Positions 1-9,240 of a stretch of DNA of 28,056 bases are shown here, piece by piece. The DNA comes from Schizochytrium sp. CCTCC M209059. Taxonomy: Eukaryota > Sar > Bigyra > Thraustochytrida > Thraustochytriidae. The first letter of the stretch is position 1, and each line of letters starts with the position of its first letter. The translations under genes were made by a program, and so were the position numbers. The notes beneath the pieces are model-generated. The model did no database searches, was not told the origin of the DNA, and saw only the letters and a program-made list of their open reading frames with translations. Location: positions 474,166 through 502,221 of the forward strand of contig KN805379.1 in the NCBI GenBank assembly GCA_000818945.1, written 5' to 3'.

Positions 1-236
1 GCGCCCGCGCGACCGCGCTCTGCTTGCCCGCGGCGCCGGCCCGGGTCGTTCGTTCTGCGTGCTCGTGTTCGTGTCCGTCTTCGTGTTCGGCCTTCGCTCG
101 TGACTAGCAGAGAGAGACGAAGAAGGAGAGGCCAAAGCAGGCAGCAGCAGAAGCAGCAGCAGCAGCGGCGGCAGCAGCGAGCGAGCACGGAGCGAGCTTG
201 GCCGGGCGAGCAGACCGGCAAGCAACGAGCAGCTGC

Positions 237-268
<32 letters not shown>

Positions 269-474
269 ACAGGCAGACAGGCAGACAGACAAAGAGACTC
301 TCAGGCAGCGGAGCGGCAGCGGGAGCGAGGCCGGCCGCCGCCTCTCTCCCTCCGCCAGCGAGGTTACCTGGCCCAACTTCGGCGAGCAGGAGGACCTCGA
401 GAGAGAGCTCGAGACCCTCCCTGCCTGACCCAAGTCGTCCGTCCTCTCACTTTCTCCCCCACCTACGTGGACGC
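1..474 (+). promoter_or_regulatory. GC-rich upstream region and probable 5' leader of the USP gene
   Basis: The region has no ATG in frame with the downstream gene. The reading frame is open back to a GTG at 100, but its translation is low-complexity Q/R/A/G sequence dictated by the repeats, so I treat it as leader. It contains CAG-rich runs (about 136-180) and a GCAG tetranucleotide array. An additional 5' exon cannot be excluded. Confidence 0.5.
239..290. repeat. (GCAG)n / GCAGACAG tetranucleotide microsatellite
   Basis: About seven perfect GCAG copies grade into GCAGACAG units. The array lies about 200 bp before the chosen ATG at 475, so it is probably in the 5' leader. It is one of a series of tetranucleotide arrays found ahead of genes in this window. 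Confidence 0.9.
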
Positions 475-2205
475 ATGCAGGTCGGCGTCAAGCGCCGGCG
501 CGGCTGGGAAGAACTGGCCCCGAGGGAGGAGAGATCGTGGTCCTCGACGGGAAGAGCAAACCAGATTTCGAGCCAAAATGACAACAGGAGAACGTCCGCT
601 TCTTGGCTCGCAAAGCCTTTCCGCGCGATTCGTACCATGCTAAGCTCCGTTGGGCTGGTGAAGTGGACGTCGGCGCAAAGCGGGGAGCCGTCTTCGAAGC
701 GAGCGCGATACTCTTTTCCTGCCCACGCTCTCACAGGATTTAGTCCTGTCAATAATCAGTCAGTCGCGTCTCGCAAGATCGAAATACCAATAGTGCCTCG
801 CAGCACCGTCCAAGGGGCATCGCCTCGAAATTTGGAGCTTGAGTTGAGTCTGCACCGATCTAAAAAGCGAAATTGTCGTCTTTCCATATCCACAAGCCCC
901 ACAAATACAAAGCATCCTGGCCCGCCATCAAATCAGCCACATCATGTGCCCTCATCGTCGTGTTCTCCACCTTTGTTCAATCCGTCTGCAATTCGCCAGC
1001 GTGCGTCTCTGCGATCTGAATTGGGAAAAACCGCATCCTCATCTTCTGCTTGCACGCGTGCGGATGCGGATAGAAATAGAATTGTCAGTGCCGATATACG
1101 ACATCCCGCTTCACCCACGAGAACGATATCCACACCGTGCGAGGTCCAGCAGCCACTGCACGACTCGCCCTCCACAAGATGTTTGCCTCTCTTACGCGAC
1201 AGTCAGCAGGATGGTACGTCACGTGTGCAAGCACAACATGCTGCCTGCCCAACCAAAAGTCGAGGTTTCTGGAATTTGGGGAACAACTTGTGCTTCATGA
1301 ATTCTGTGTTACAGAGCTTAGCCCATTGCCCTAGCTTTTGCGACGCGATACGTCACGATGTAGAGGGCGCGGGGTCGCGATGCGAGGAGAATCTCTGCAA
1401 TCTTTGTAGAATGGGCGCTCTGTTGCAAGAGCTATCCTCCGCCAAAGCGCATGGTCCCGTGCATCCGCCCCTTGCATTCTTACAATGCATGGGTCTAGAG
1501 CCTGTCTCCGCTCGCGGACGTCTTGTGGACCAGCAAGACGCGCACGAGTTTCTCAGATGCTTTATTGAGGCACTCATGGCCTGCAGCAGGAAGCATCTAG
1601 CGCGCTCGGATTCCGCGTCGTCCCAAGATGGAGCGAGTTTGAGCGTTGAGAGCATCTTTGATATTGGCGTACGAACAAGCATCAGATGCTCGCGGTGCAA
1701 GACGGTGTCCGGACGCGCAGAGTCGATCCTCGACGTCAGTCTTGCCATTGCAAATGAGCCGGCAGGCACGAGCATTGTTTCTCTGTTGGACCGCGTCGCG
1801 GAAGCCGAAGTGCTCCAAGGTGAAAATGCCTATGCCTGCGACAGTTGTGCTGCAAAAGTGCATGCCACCAAAACTACAGATTTTTTGCGCATGCCACGGA
1901 TATTTGTTCTGCACTTGAAGCGCTTTGACAACTCGGGTGCCAAGATTGACGCTGGGGTCGTTTTCCCAGAAACTTTAGCATTCAAGAAAAGGCTACATTA
2001 TGATCTACGCGCACTCGTTGTTCATTACGGGCGCACGTGTCGATCGGGCCACTATACAGTTTTCGTTCGCAAAGGCGCCGTGCTTCACGAGGATGGCACC
2101 AAGTCTACGTGGGAGGAAATCAGTGACGATGTGGTATCGGATGCGCCCTGGTCTCGTGTTCAAGCACAGGAACCCTACCTTTTGCTCTATGAGAGACGGA
2201 CTTGA
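475..2205 (+). CDS. ubiquitin carboxyl-terminal hydrolase, USP family (USP16/USP30/USP45-like)
   Basis: A 576-residue cysteine protease predicted to remove ubiquitin from proteins. The first ATG in frame is at 475; the open frame continues upstream only through low-complexity sequence. Residues 1 to about 255 are basic, Ser/Pro-rich and probably disordered. The USP domain fills about 262-576. Its Cys box is GFWNLGNNLCFMNS with catalytic C273. A QQDAHEFL motif follows. Two CxxC pairs (CSRC near 405 and CDSC near 459) form the structural zinc site, then comes the LHLKRFD motif. The His box is SGHYTVFV with H526. The C-terminal segment is WEEISDDVV...PYLLLYERR. The third triad position, usually Asp or Asn, aligns with S550, as in the USP16/30/45 branch. 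The Cys box has one extra residue (NNLC rather than NTC). No mitochondrial anchor like that of USP30 is apparent, so USP16/45-like is the better comparison. The family is certain, the subfamily is likely, and the substrate is unknown. Confidence 0.9.
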   Translation: MQVGVKRRRGWEELAPREERSWSSTGRANQISSQNDNRRTSASWLAKPFRAIRTMLSSVGLVKWTSAQSGEPSSKRARYSFPAHALTGFSPVNNQSVASRKIEIPIVPRSTVQGASPRNLELELSLHRSKKRNCRLSISTSPTNTKHPGPPSNQPHHVPSSSCSPPLFNPSAIRQRASLRSELGKTASSSSACTRADADRNRIVSADIRHPASPTRTISTPCEVQQPLHDSPSTRCLPLLRDSQQDGTSRVQAQHAACPTKSRGFWNLGNNLCFMNSVLQSLAHCPSFCDAIRHDVEGAGSRCEENLCNLCRMGALLQELSSAKAHGPVHPPLAFLQCMGLEPVSARGRLVDQQDAHEFLRCFIEALMACSRKHLARSDSASSQDGASLSVESIFDIGVRTSIRCSRCKTVSGRAESILDVSLAIANEPAGTSIVSLLDRVAEAEVLQGENAYACDSCAAKVHATKTTDFLRMPRIFVLHLKRFDNSGAKIDAGVVFPETLAFKKRLHYDLRALVVHYGRTCRSGHYTVFVRKGAVLHEDGTKSTWEEISDDVVSDAPWSRVQAQEPYLLLYERRT

Positions 2206-2740
2206 CGCTGTATTTTTACCTTTTTCCTGTTGTCGAAGAAGTACATTATAAAAATTGCAAGGAACGCTTTGGCTTTTTTCTTATTTCTCGTTTATCCCTT
2301 GACTTACTATACTGTAAGCAATTCTATGATTGCATCTCTCACAGCGAGCAATCCTACCTATACCAATGAATCTTATCTTATGGATAGATATCCATTTCGC
2401 CTTTCTCTTCATTTGCAGGCTACATACGTAGTAAGAACCCGTGACCAAATTGACCTGTGACGAAATTCCGTTAGATTCCGTTAGATTCCGTTACGATTTT
2501 TCTTTCCGTGTCATTTAGGCCTATACTTTACTTTTTGCGTGGTGCGCTTGCTTCGTCGACGGCTCAAGCGGTAGCTGCCGCCAAAGTATTGACTGATAGC
2601 TAGATACTACATACTCACATACCTACAGTGGCTTGTGCTGCCTACAGTAGCTTGTGCTGATCAGCTAGTGACAGACAAAATTGATCACAGCAGACATTTT
2701 GGACATTTGTTCTGTCTTTGACCGGTAGCAATAAAGTTAA
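2206..2740 (+). other. 3' flank of the USP gene with poly(A) signal and short tandem duplications
   Basis: AT-richer than the flanking genes. AATAAA at 2730-2735 is a candidate polyadenylation signal, although it is over 500 bp from the stop. There are three 10-bp copies of ATTCCGTTAG at 2465-2494 (the last differs at its final base) and two adjacent 19-bp copies at 2622-2659 that differ at one base. TAGGCCTA lies at 2516-2523. A short open frame at 2230-2460 has no support as a gene. Confidence 0.5.
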
Positions 2741-3842
2741 AGTCTGATATGAAGAAGGGAAAGTGGGGAGTCTGAGGGAGGGATGGAGGGAGCGAGGGAG
2801 TGAGGGGGGGGGTCGCTTCAAGTTTCTCGCCTGCTCACGTCTATTCGCTCATCGTTCCCTCTCAATTTCTCAATTCCTCTCGTTGCCTCTCTCTCTCTCT
2901 CGCTCGCTCGCTCTCCATCTCTCCCTGCGCAAAGCGCCGACGGAGGAGACACGTCTCGTGCAGTCACAGGCGTGCTGCAGACCAGAGCTCGCCTTGCAAA
3001 GCCCGACGAGGTGAGGGGGCCGGCACCCGTTCGAGCAATCGTCCCATTTGCCAAGCGCTCAGACCTCGTCCAGCGGACTTGCGCCCGCGGGGAAGCCCGG
3101 CGCACGGGGCTACGAAGACCAGCGGCGAAGACGAGTGGCGAAGACGAGCGTCACGTCTGTCCCAAGCCAGCACGCTGGGCGAGCATATACCGTCGGGCGC
3201 CGTCGAAGGGACCGTTTGGGACACGTCCAGAGCTCCGCGCTTTTACTTGGACGAGACTACAGCCAACGCAACCCGACCCAACTCGTGTCACGTTCACCTC
3301 ACTGGGAGGGCAAACCCGATCAGCAGCACAAATCTGGACAGCGCGCTAAAGTTCGCGCCAGCCAGCGAGTCGTCGCCCTTTGTCTGCCTGCCTGCTTGCC
3401 TGGCAGTCTGTCTCGGGCGCGGGACCTGGTTTGAGCTCGTGCGCTCGAGGGCGTCCAATCGCGATCGATACATTTTTGATTGACGTTTACAAAGTCCACT
3501 CCTCCTTCGTACCCTTCGCACGCTTTACGCGCTTTGCTGCACGCTCCACTGCGAAGCTAAAAAACAGAAAAGAGGCAAGACACACATATCTCGGCCAGAA
3601 ACAAACCTTTTTGCTCGCTGCAAGACTGAAGCAAAGCAGAACGTTCGCCTTGCTAGACAACCAGCAAATCTCGAAGTAAGAAATCGGGAGCGAAGCTCGC
3701 TCCCCATTCAGTCGGTCTTGAACCCCCCTTTCTTCCTATCTCTTCCCTCCCCTCGCTCCCGACCTAACCCAGACGCAAACAAGCAAAAGATTGAAAGACG
3801 CTCGTCGTCTCAGCCCTGAATTCCTACATTTTTGTTGCGACG
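2741..3842 (+). promoter_or_regulatory. promoter and leader region of the PUF gene
   Basis: This 1.1 kb between genes begins purine-rich (GGGAG-type repeats and a G run at 2804-2812), passes into CT/CGCT repeats at about 2878-2915, and ends AT-richer before the ATG at 3843. Several overlapping open frames of 60-230 codons exist in all three plus frames, but they overlap one another and show no recognisable domain, so none is called. CTGC/CTTG repeats lie at about 3383-3402. Confidence 0.45.
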
Positions 3843-6800
3843 ATGGCGCAAAATTATCTGCAGCATCACGAGCAGGACCATACACAGGGTCAAGTCGGGG
3901 CGGAACGTGAGAATTGCGGCCACTCCGCAAACCAAAACGCCCATGCGCCCGCATTCGATGTGGACATCAGCAAACTTAAACGTTGCAAGTCACTGACGTG
4001 GGATGCCTGTACATGGAACAACAACATGTTTGACAACGTTTCTAGCGTTTGTAATGACATTCCGCAAGAACTTGCATCGTCCACGCTACTTGACTTCCTG
4101 ACAACCACGGGACAGACCCCTCGCTTACCCAAGAAATCGGCAAGTTTCTTTCAGGATGACGACGTCGCCGAGGCCATTGTCGCAGCTGCCAGAAATACCG
4201 AGACCGCGTTAGACACCCCACTTGGCACATCGGGTATGCATCATTCTCACTCGCCGTCCGAAGCCAACAAAAAGAAACTCTTTCGTCGAGCCACCTTTGC
4301 CAACTTTCCGAACTCGCTCTCAGGAAACACCCTCCGAGGCGGACCTGATCATCTTCGTCTCAGAAGGGAAGCTGGGGCGTACGAGCACCCGCCAGAGTGG
4401 ACGACGCTTCCCGCCATGAGTGAGGTTGCTGACAATTACGATGAAGACGATGACGATGACGAGGAGGTCGACGAGTTCAGGGACTGTGGTGAGGGTACAG
4501 AAAGCTTGGGTGGCGGAGCATTCCGAGGCAAGAGAAGGAATGGCAGGGCGAGTGGCCCCTGCTCACCCGAGCGCGCTTCGGGTTCTGGCGAGGACCACCA
4601 GGAAATGAGCCTTCGTCGTGTCAACTCTGCGACGCTCGTTCGGCGCGCGTTCCCCGAAATGCTCTTTGACCGTCGCACCCCCGAGCCAGGGGAAACTGAA
4701 GAGTCCAAAGACGATGGTGCTGTTCAGAGCCTTTGCGACTCAACCCTCGAGGTCGATACCTCGAGCGAAGTTGAGCTGCTCACCTCTGCAGCGCAATTTC
4801 GCCGAGGCCGCGCGGTGTCGAATGCAAGCGAAATCGGGTCCATTGATTCCGCATCGCCAATGCTCTCGCCCTCCTCGCCTGTTCCGCCTGGGTTCTCGTC
4901 CGACTTGGGTTCTACGCCGTCATCACCTTTGCCGCCGCCGATGTCACTTCACCAAGACCCTTCCTCAAGCATGGGTAAAGGCTCTGCAGGCATCACGTAC
5001 ACGGGCCAGGGGCCGGGGGCGACCAGCGCGCCGCAAACCTGTGGCGCAGAGTCGCCACAGCAAGGCGCCTGGGATGCGTTTGGTGTCCCGATGATGTCGG
5101 ATCAGCAGCAGGCGATGCAGCAGGCAATGCAGCAGCACTTTGCAATGTACATGCAACAGATGATGCTAGTGCAACAGCAAGCAGCTTTGGCTGCAAATGC
5201 CAATATGGGAATGAACATGGGGGCCATGAACAGTGCTGGCTCTCTTGCAGGGCAGACGAACACAGGAGCAGCTCCTGGCATGCATATGGGCCAGCCTCCG
5301 ATGGGATTCCCGATGATGCCAGCTGCCTATGGCATGCCACTTTCAATGCCCATGGGCATGCCAATGCCGCCTTTCCCTTTTCCTGCGTCTGCATCATATC
5401 AGCAGCAGCAATTTTCTCAGCCACCACAGTCAGGAAGTTCACGCCGCGAAAGTGGCGACTCCTTGGGACGAAAGAGTGGATCTCGTTCCCGTGGCAACTC
5501 AAGCGGTCGTGCACCCACCAGCGCAAAAAGCAACAGCAGCAGTGTCAACAGCAGCAGCAGCACCAGTGCCAGTGCCAGTGCCAGCGACATGGGTGCGAGC
5601 AGGGATAATCGCTGCGGTTTTACGGCCAAGGGTTCGCGTGAACTGGGCTTAGCGCCTGCATCGGCGGTGCTTTCAGCTTTCAGGCAAAAGAGCTCCCGCC
5701 CGACCGTACGCGAGCTTCAGTCGCACGTGGTCGAATTTGCTCAAGACTCACTCGGATCAAGGTACTTGCAGCAGCTCATGCCCCGCTCCTCTGCACAGGA
5801 CCAAAAGGCGCTCATGGACGAGCTCATGCTTGACGCCCTCGAGATTGCTCAGGATCTCTTTGGAAACTATGTCATCCAAGTCTTTTTGAAACATGCAGAA
5901 CAAAGCCAGCGAGACACGGTTGCGAGATTGATGCGAGGCAGCATCCTGGAGCTGAGCAAGCACCCTCACGGCTGCCGCGTTGTGCAGCGGGTCCTCGAAT
6001 TGTCTAGCCCCGAGGATCGCCTCGTACTCATGGAGGAAATCATGCTGGATTCGGACATTCTCCGCGATGCGGCGCTCGATTCGCATGCCTCGCATGTTCT
6101 TCAAAAGGCGCTACTCGTCCTCCAACATGACCTGAGCCCAGATCTCACGCTTCGCCCTGGCCGTGGGCCAAAACCTGCAACCCTGGCACGAGGCACGGGC
6201 ATGCATCGAAGCAGTCCTCAAAGGGGCACAGGCTCACACGCGCAGAGCGCAAGTGGTGGTACTCTGAGTGCAAGTTGTAGCAGTGCGAGCGGCAACAGCA
6301 CGAGCAGTAGCGCTAGTAGCAACAACCATGGGCAGATTCTCACGTCGCTGATTCGAAGTGAAAGCAGCGAGCTGCGCGCGCGATGCCAAGTGTTGATTGA
6401 TACGGTAGAGAAACTCGTCGAGAGCGAGGTCGAAAGCATGACGGTGGATCCGAACGCGTGCAGGCTCGTACAACGAGCACTTGCTGATTGTGATCGCGAG
6501 CGCTCGTCGTGCGTACGCTCCATTGTGGACAGTGTGGAAAAGGACTATGAGCGCTTGGCGTTGGACCAGCACGGAAATTTCATTTTGCAGCATATTTTGC
6601 AATTTGGTCAGCAGGCGCAAGCAGACCGAATTCAGTCCTTTGTGGCATCGCGGTGCGTTGATCTGGCGCAGCACAAGTTTGGCTCACACCTCGTCGAGCA
6701 ATGTCTTCTGACGGGCACGGCCTCGCAAGCGAACGAAATTGTGCGCGAGATTCTCGATGCCCCGGAGTGGGTCCTCCTCAATTTGATGAAGGATCCTTAT

Positions 6801-6953
6801 GCAAACTTTGTTTTGCAGCGAGCCTACGAGATCTCAGGCAAGCCTGATCGTGTTCGCATCGCGGCTGCTATCGACGCGCAGAGCGAGGTACTCATGCAAT
6901 ACGCTCACGGGAGACACATTCTCTCCTTCCTCGCCAAACGACGCATTGCGTAA
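3843..6953 (+). CDS. Pumilio-family (PUF) RNA-binding protein
   Basis: A 1036-residue cytoplasmic post-transcriptional regulator of the PUF family, which binds UGUA-type elements in 3' UTRs. The start is the first in-frame ATG. Residues 1-600 are low-complexity: an acidic stretch near 200-211, several R-x-x-S/T sites that could be targets of basophilic kinases, a Gln/Met-rich tract near 420-520 and Ser-rich runs near 540-585. The PUM homology domain fills about 615-1036, the usual place. Eight repeats can be read, with base-reading residues SRxxQ at 639, NYxxQ at 675, CRxxQ at 711, SHxxQ at 750, CRxxQ at 873, NFxxQ at 912, SHxxE at 948 and NFxxQ at 988, then the C-terminal cap. Under the established PUF code (repeat 8 to repeat 1) this predicts 5'-UGUAAAUA. 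A Ser/Gly-rich insertion of about 90 residues separates repeats 4 and 5. There is no intron. Confidence 0.95.
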   Translation: MAQNYLQHHEQDHTQGQVGAERENCGHSANQNAHAPAFDVDISKLKRCKSLTWDACTWNNNMFDNVSSVCNDIPQELASSTLLDFLTTTGQTPRLPKKSASFFQDDDVAEAIVAAARNTETALDTPLGTSGMHHSHSPSEANKKKLFRRATFANFPNSLSGNTLRGGPDHLRLRREAGAYEHPPEWTTLPAMSEVADNYDEDDDDDEEVDEFRDCGEGTESLGGGAFRGKRRNGRASGPCSPERASGSGEDHQEMSLRRVNSATLVRRAFPEMLFDRRTPEPGETEESKDDGAVQSLCDSTLEVDTSSEVELLTSAAQFRRGRAVSNASEIGSIDSASPMLSPSSPVPPGFSSDLGSTPSSPLPPPMSLHQDPSSSMGKGSAGITYTGQGPGATSAPQTCGAESPQQGAWDAFGVPMMSDQQQAMQQAMQQHFAMYMQQMMLVQQQAALAANANMGMNMGAMNSAGSLAGQTNTGAAPGMHMGQPPMGFPMMPAAYGMPLSMPMGMPMPPFPFPASASYQQQQFSQPPQSGSSRRESGDSLGRKSGSRSRGNSSGRAPTSAKSNSSSVNSSSSTSASASASDMGASRDNRCGFTAKGSRELGLAPASAVLSAFRQKSSRPTVRELQSHVVEFAQDSLGSRYLQQLMPRSSAQDQKALMDELMLDALEIAQDLFGNYVIQVFLKHAEQSQRDTVARLMRGSILELSKHPHGCRVVQRVLELSSPEDRLVLMEEIMLDSDILRDAALDSHASHVLQKALLVLQHDLSPDLTLRPGRGPKPATLARGTGMHRSSPQRGTGSHAQSASGGTLSASCSSASGNSTSSSASSNNHGQILTSLIRSESSELRARCQVLIDTVEKLVESEVESMTVDPNACRLVQRALADCDRERSSCVRSIVDSVEKDYERLALDQHGNFILQHILQFGQQAQADRIQSFVASRCVDLAQHKFGSHLVEQCLLTGTASQANEIVREILDAPEWVLLNLMKDPYANFVLQRAYEISGKPDRVRIAAAIDAQSEVLMQYAHGRHILSFLAKRRIA

Positions 6954-7463
6954 GAGAGTAGGACAAGGTCAAGCGAATTCGAAAAGAGACCCCGCGATGA
7001 ATGAGACAACTCATGAGTGAAGGCTGTGCGCTTTTCTTTTTTTTTGGGGGGGGGGGGTTAGGGCACAGAGAGGAGCAGAAAGAAACATGTCACAGAGATG
7101 AGCAGAAAGAAACATGTATCAACTATATAAGTAGGCAACACCATGAAATTACAAAAGAGTGCATCAACTCAGTGTTGCTTTGGCCGTTCGTTCTACGACG
7201 ATTAGCAAATAAGGATTTCTGTTCTTGTTTCCGCGCGCTTCGCTGGCAGATGGTGTCACGCGGTCCGTCTTGTGGCTCTTGATGGTGGCTGTCGTGGTGA
7301 TGTATAATGCAATTCAAGTTCCTGTATTTGTTTTGTTCCTGCAGACATTTTTGAAAAGAAAAAAAAAGAGATAGAGAGGAAAAACGTAAATGGAGGAGAA
7401 CGGGGATCAGTGGGGCTCCTCGCGATGAGGCAAGCTGTTTTTGACAATGGAAAAACCTGACGG
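6954..7463. other. convergent intergenic region (PUF / TND gene)
   Basis: The 3' ends of two converging genes meet here. It contains T8 followed by G12 (7038-7057), a near-duplicate GAGCAGAAAGAAACATGT at 7074-7090 and 7099-7116, and A-rich sequence near 7352-7370. No canonical AATAAA was seen for either gene, and no coding evidence was found. Confidence 0.5.
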
Positions 7464-8906
7464 TCATGCAGCCTTCTTCTTCTTGTTGAGGCGCGCCCTT
7501 CGCTCCTCAAGCTCGGCTTCCAAGTCCTCCTCTTCTCCAATCATTGCACTGATCTTTTCCTCGCGCTCGCTATACTCCCGTGCCTCGGAGAGACGCGCGC
7601 GCCGCGCCTTCATCCAACTGGCAAAGTCGTCTTGGCCATCATCGTCGTCGTCGCCGCCGCTCTCCACCTCGCTTTCGTCCTCGTCCTCACTGTTTCGTCG
7701 CCGCTTTTCCTTTTTACTCTTTTTCTTCTTCTTCTCCTTTTTGGCTTCCTTTTTGGCTTCTCTTCGCTCAGACTTTCGTTTGCGTTCCTTGTCTGCATTG
7801 GAGCCGGAGGAGGACCTCGCGTCGGTGGCCTTTGATCCTTGCAACGGCTTGCGAATACCAGGCTCGTTGGGATTGAGCAGACGGGGCTGATTTGCCTTTT
7901 TGGATTCTTGGAATTCGCGCTTTCGCTTCTCCGCGCGAGCCGCGGATGCAGAAAGGCGTTTTTCTGCGTCTTCCTTTGTAGGTTTCACAGCTTCTGCCTT
8001 TGCCATTTTTGAGGAATCTGCCTTTTCGGCCTTCATTTGCTCTTGCAAACGCTTCCTTACAATCTCTGTAGTAGCATTTGCGGCATTGCGGGTCTTCTCG
8101 TCTGCGCACTTTCTGGCGATCCTGCCGAGAATCTTTCCTGCATTTGTCCGCTTCATGTCCTCCATGGTAATGCGCTTGACGTTGCGAAGGCGTGACATGA
8201 GGACGATCATGTTGTGAAACTCTTCGGCGGCGGCCTCTTCCTGAAGCTGGCGCACACAATCGTCAAACTTGAGCATGCTTACTCCAAGGCCGGTGAGGCG
8301 GGGTCGTGGCTCTCGTTTTGCTGGAGGCTCTTGTTTCACTGCTACTTCTTGTTTCACGACTGGGTCTTTGTTTGTTGCTTCTTCTTGTTGCACGACTGGG
8401 TCTTGTTTTGTTGCTGCCTCTTGTTTTACGGCTGGTTCTTCTTGCTTGACGACTGATTCTTGCTTGACGACTGCAGCATCGCTTCCTTCGGCGGGATTTG
8501 CAGTGCCGTTCGCCGGAGAATTCGTGGCACCGGAAGAAGTGGGATCCGCTGGAGTAGCAGCTGCAGACGGAGCAGGCGCAGAGGCACTCGCAGAAGAAGT
8601 GTCCGCTGGCTGAGATTTTGACGCGCCTGCTTTGAGCCCGTCGAGCACTTTTTTACATTCGTGCTGGACGTCGGCTCGCAGCGCGGCGGCGCCCAATTTG
8701 TTGTTCAAAAGGCTGCCGAGCAGGCTCTCCAAAGCGACGTGGTCATTGTGCCCGCCTCCCACCGTCTGCTGCTGCTGCTGCTGCTGCGCGGCCTCCACTT
8801 GTGCGCGGAGCTCGCGAAGCGCTGTGAGGAGCTCCCTGCCGGCGCGTTCCTCGGCCTCGACGGCGCGCACGAGCGCCTTCTTCCGCTCCAGCAGCTCCAG
8901 CGCCAT
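7464..8906 (-). CDS. nuclear protein with TFIIS N-terminal (TND/LW) domain
   Basis: A 480-residue protein. The first ATG is at 8904-8906; the frame runs further only to a GTG at 8981. The N terminus (1-45) is a charged helix followed by polyQ near 40-47. Residues about 143-198 hold a degenerate repeat in which VKQE recurs five times; each copy fits the SUMO consensus (hydrophobic-K-x-E). Residues about 213-293 match the TFIIS N-terminal domain pattern: a helix ending in LMSRLRNVKRIT, then T-NAGKILGRIARKC, then RNAANATTEIVRKRLQEQM. This fold is found in TFIIS, IWS1, elongin A and MED26, which act in Pol II transcription. The C-terminal third is Lys/Arg-rich (about 373-406, a likely nuclear signal), then acidic, then DDFASWMKARRARL, then a charged coiled coil ending in KKKKAA. 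No TFIIS zinc ribbon is present, so it is not TFIIS itself. The exact orthologue is unknown. Confidence 0.8.
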   Translation of the reverse strand: MALELLERKKALVRAVEAEERAGRELLTALRELRAQVEAAQQQQQQQTVGGGHNDHVALESLLGSLLNNKLGAAALRADVQHECKKVLDGLKAGASKSQPADTSSASASAPAPSAAATPADPTSSGATNSPANGTANPAEGSDAAVVKQESVVKQEEPAVKQEAATKQDPVVQQEEATNKDPVVKQEVAVKQEPPAKREPRPRLTGLGVSMLKFDDCVRQLQEEAAAEEFHNMIVLMSRLRNVKRITMEDMKRTNAGKILGRIARKCADEKTRNAANATTEIVRKRLQEQMKAEKADSSKMAKAEAVKPTKEDAEKRLSASAARAEKRKREFQESKKANQPRLLNPNEPGIRKPLQGSKATDARSSSGSNADKERKRKSERREAKKEAKKEKKKKKSKKEKRRRNSEDEDESEVESGGDDDDDGQDDFASWMKARRARLSEAREYSEREEKISAMIGEEEDLEAELEERRARLNKKKKAA

Positions 8907-9240
8907 GATCCCCTTCTGTGCCCGACCCCGCGCGCACGGGCCGCCGCTGCCCGGCCGCCCGCTGCGCTCGCCGCTGCCCACCCCCGCGTCCCCGGCCGCG
9001 CGCGCGCGGTTGGTCGTCTGCGGCGCCCTCCCTTATCTCCCTTCGGCCCCGCGCTCCCTTCGCTTCATCGCTCCCCCGCCTTCTCGGCGTTCCCGGCTCT
9101 CCAGACGATCCCGACGCTCCCGAGCTTCCCGCGGCCTTGGCACTTCCAGACGTTCTGGATGTGCCAGCCCCGCCGACCAAGGTCGGACTCCGCCTGTAAT
9201 GCGCCTCTGCGACACGAGCACGCAATGAAATGGGAAGCGC
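8907..9240. promoter_or_regulatory. proximal upstream region of the TND gene
   Basis: Very GC-rich sequence with CG runs (about 8998-9008), immediately upstream on the minus strand of the TND ATG and bounded on the far side by the pentanucleotide array. Any transcription start that avoids the array must lie here. No TATA box was seen. Confidence 0.4.

Noticed and set aside
100..474. N-terminal extension of the USP from GTG at 100
   Set aside because: No ATG in frame; the sequence is Q/R/A-rich translation of GCAG and CAG repeats. The first ATG at 475 is preferred.
2800..3483. 227-codon frame upstream of the PUF gene
   Set aside because: It overlaps several frames of equal quality, is low-complexity R/S-rich, and has no domain. 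It is more likely promoter and leader.
8743..8981. GTG start at 8981 for the TND protein
   Set aside because: The 25 extra residues are G/R/S-rich GC sequence; an ATG at 8906 begins a charged helical N terminus and is the first AUG on the strand after the array boundary.
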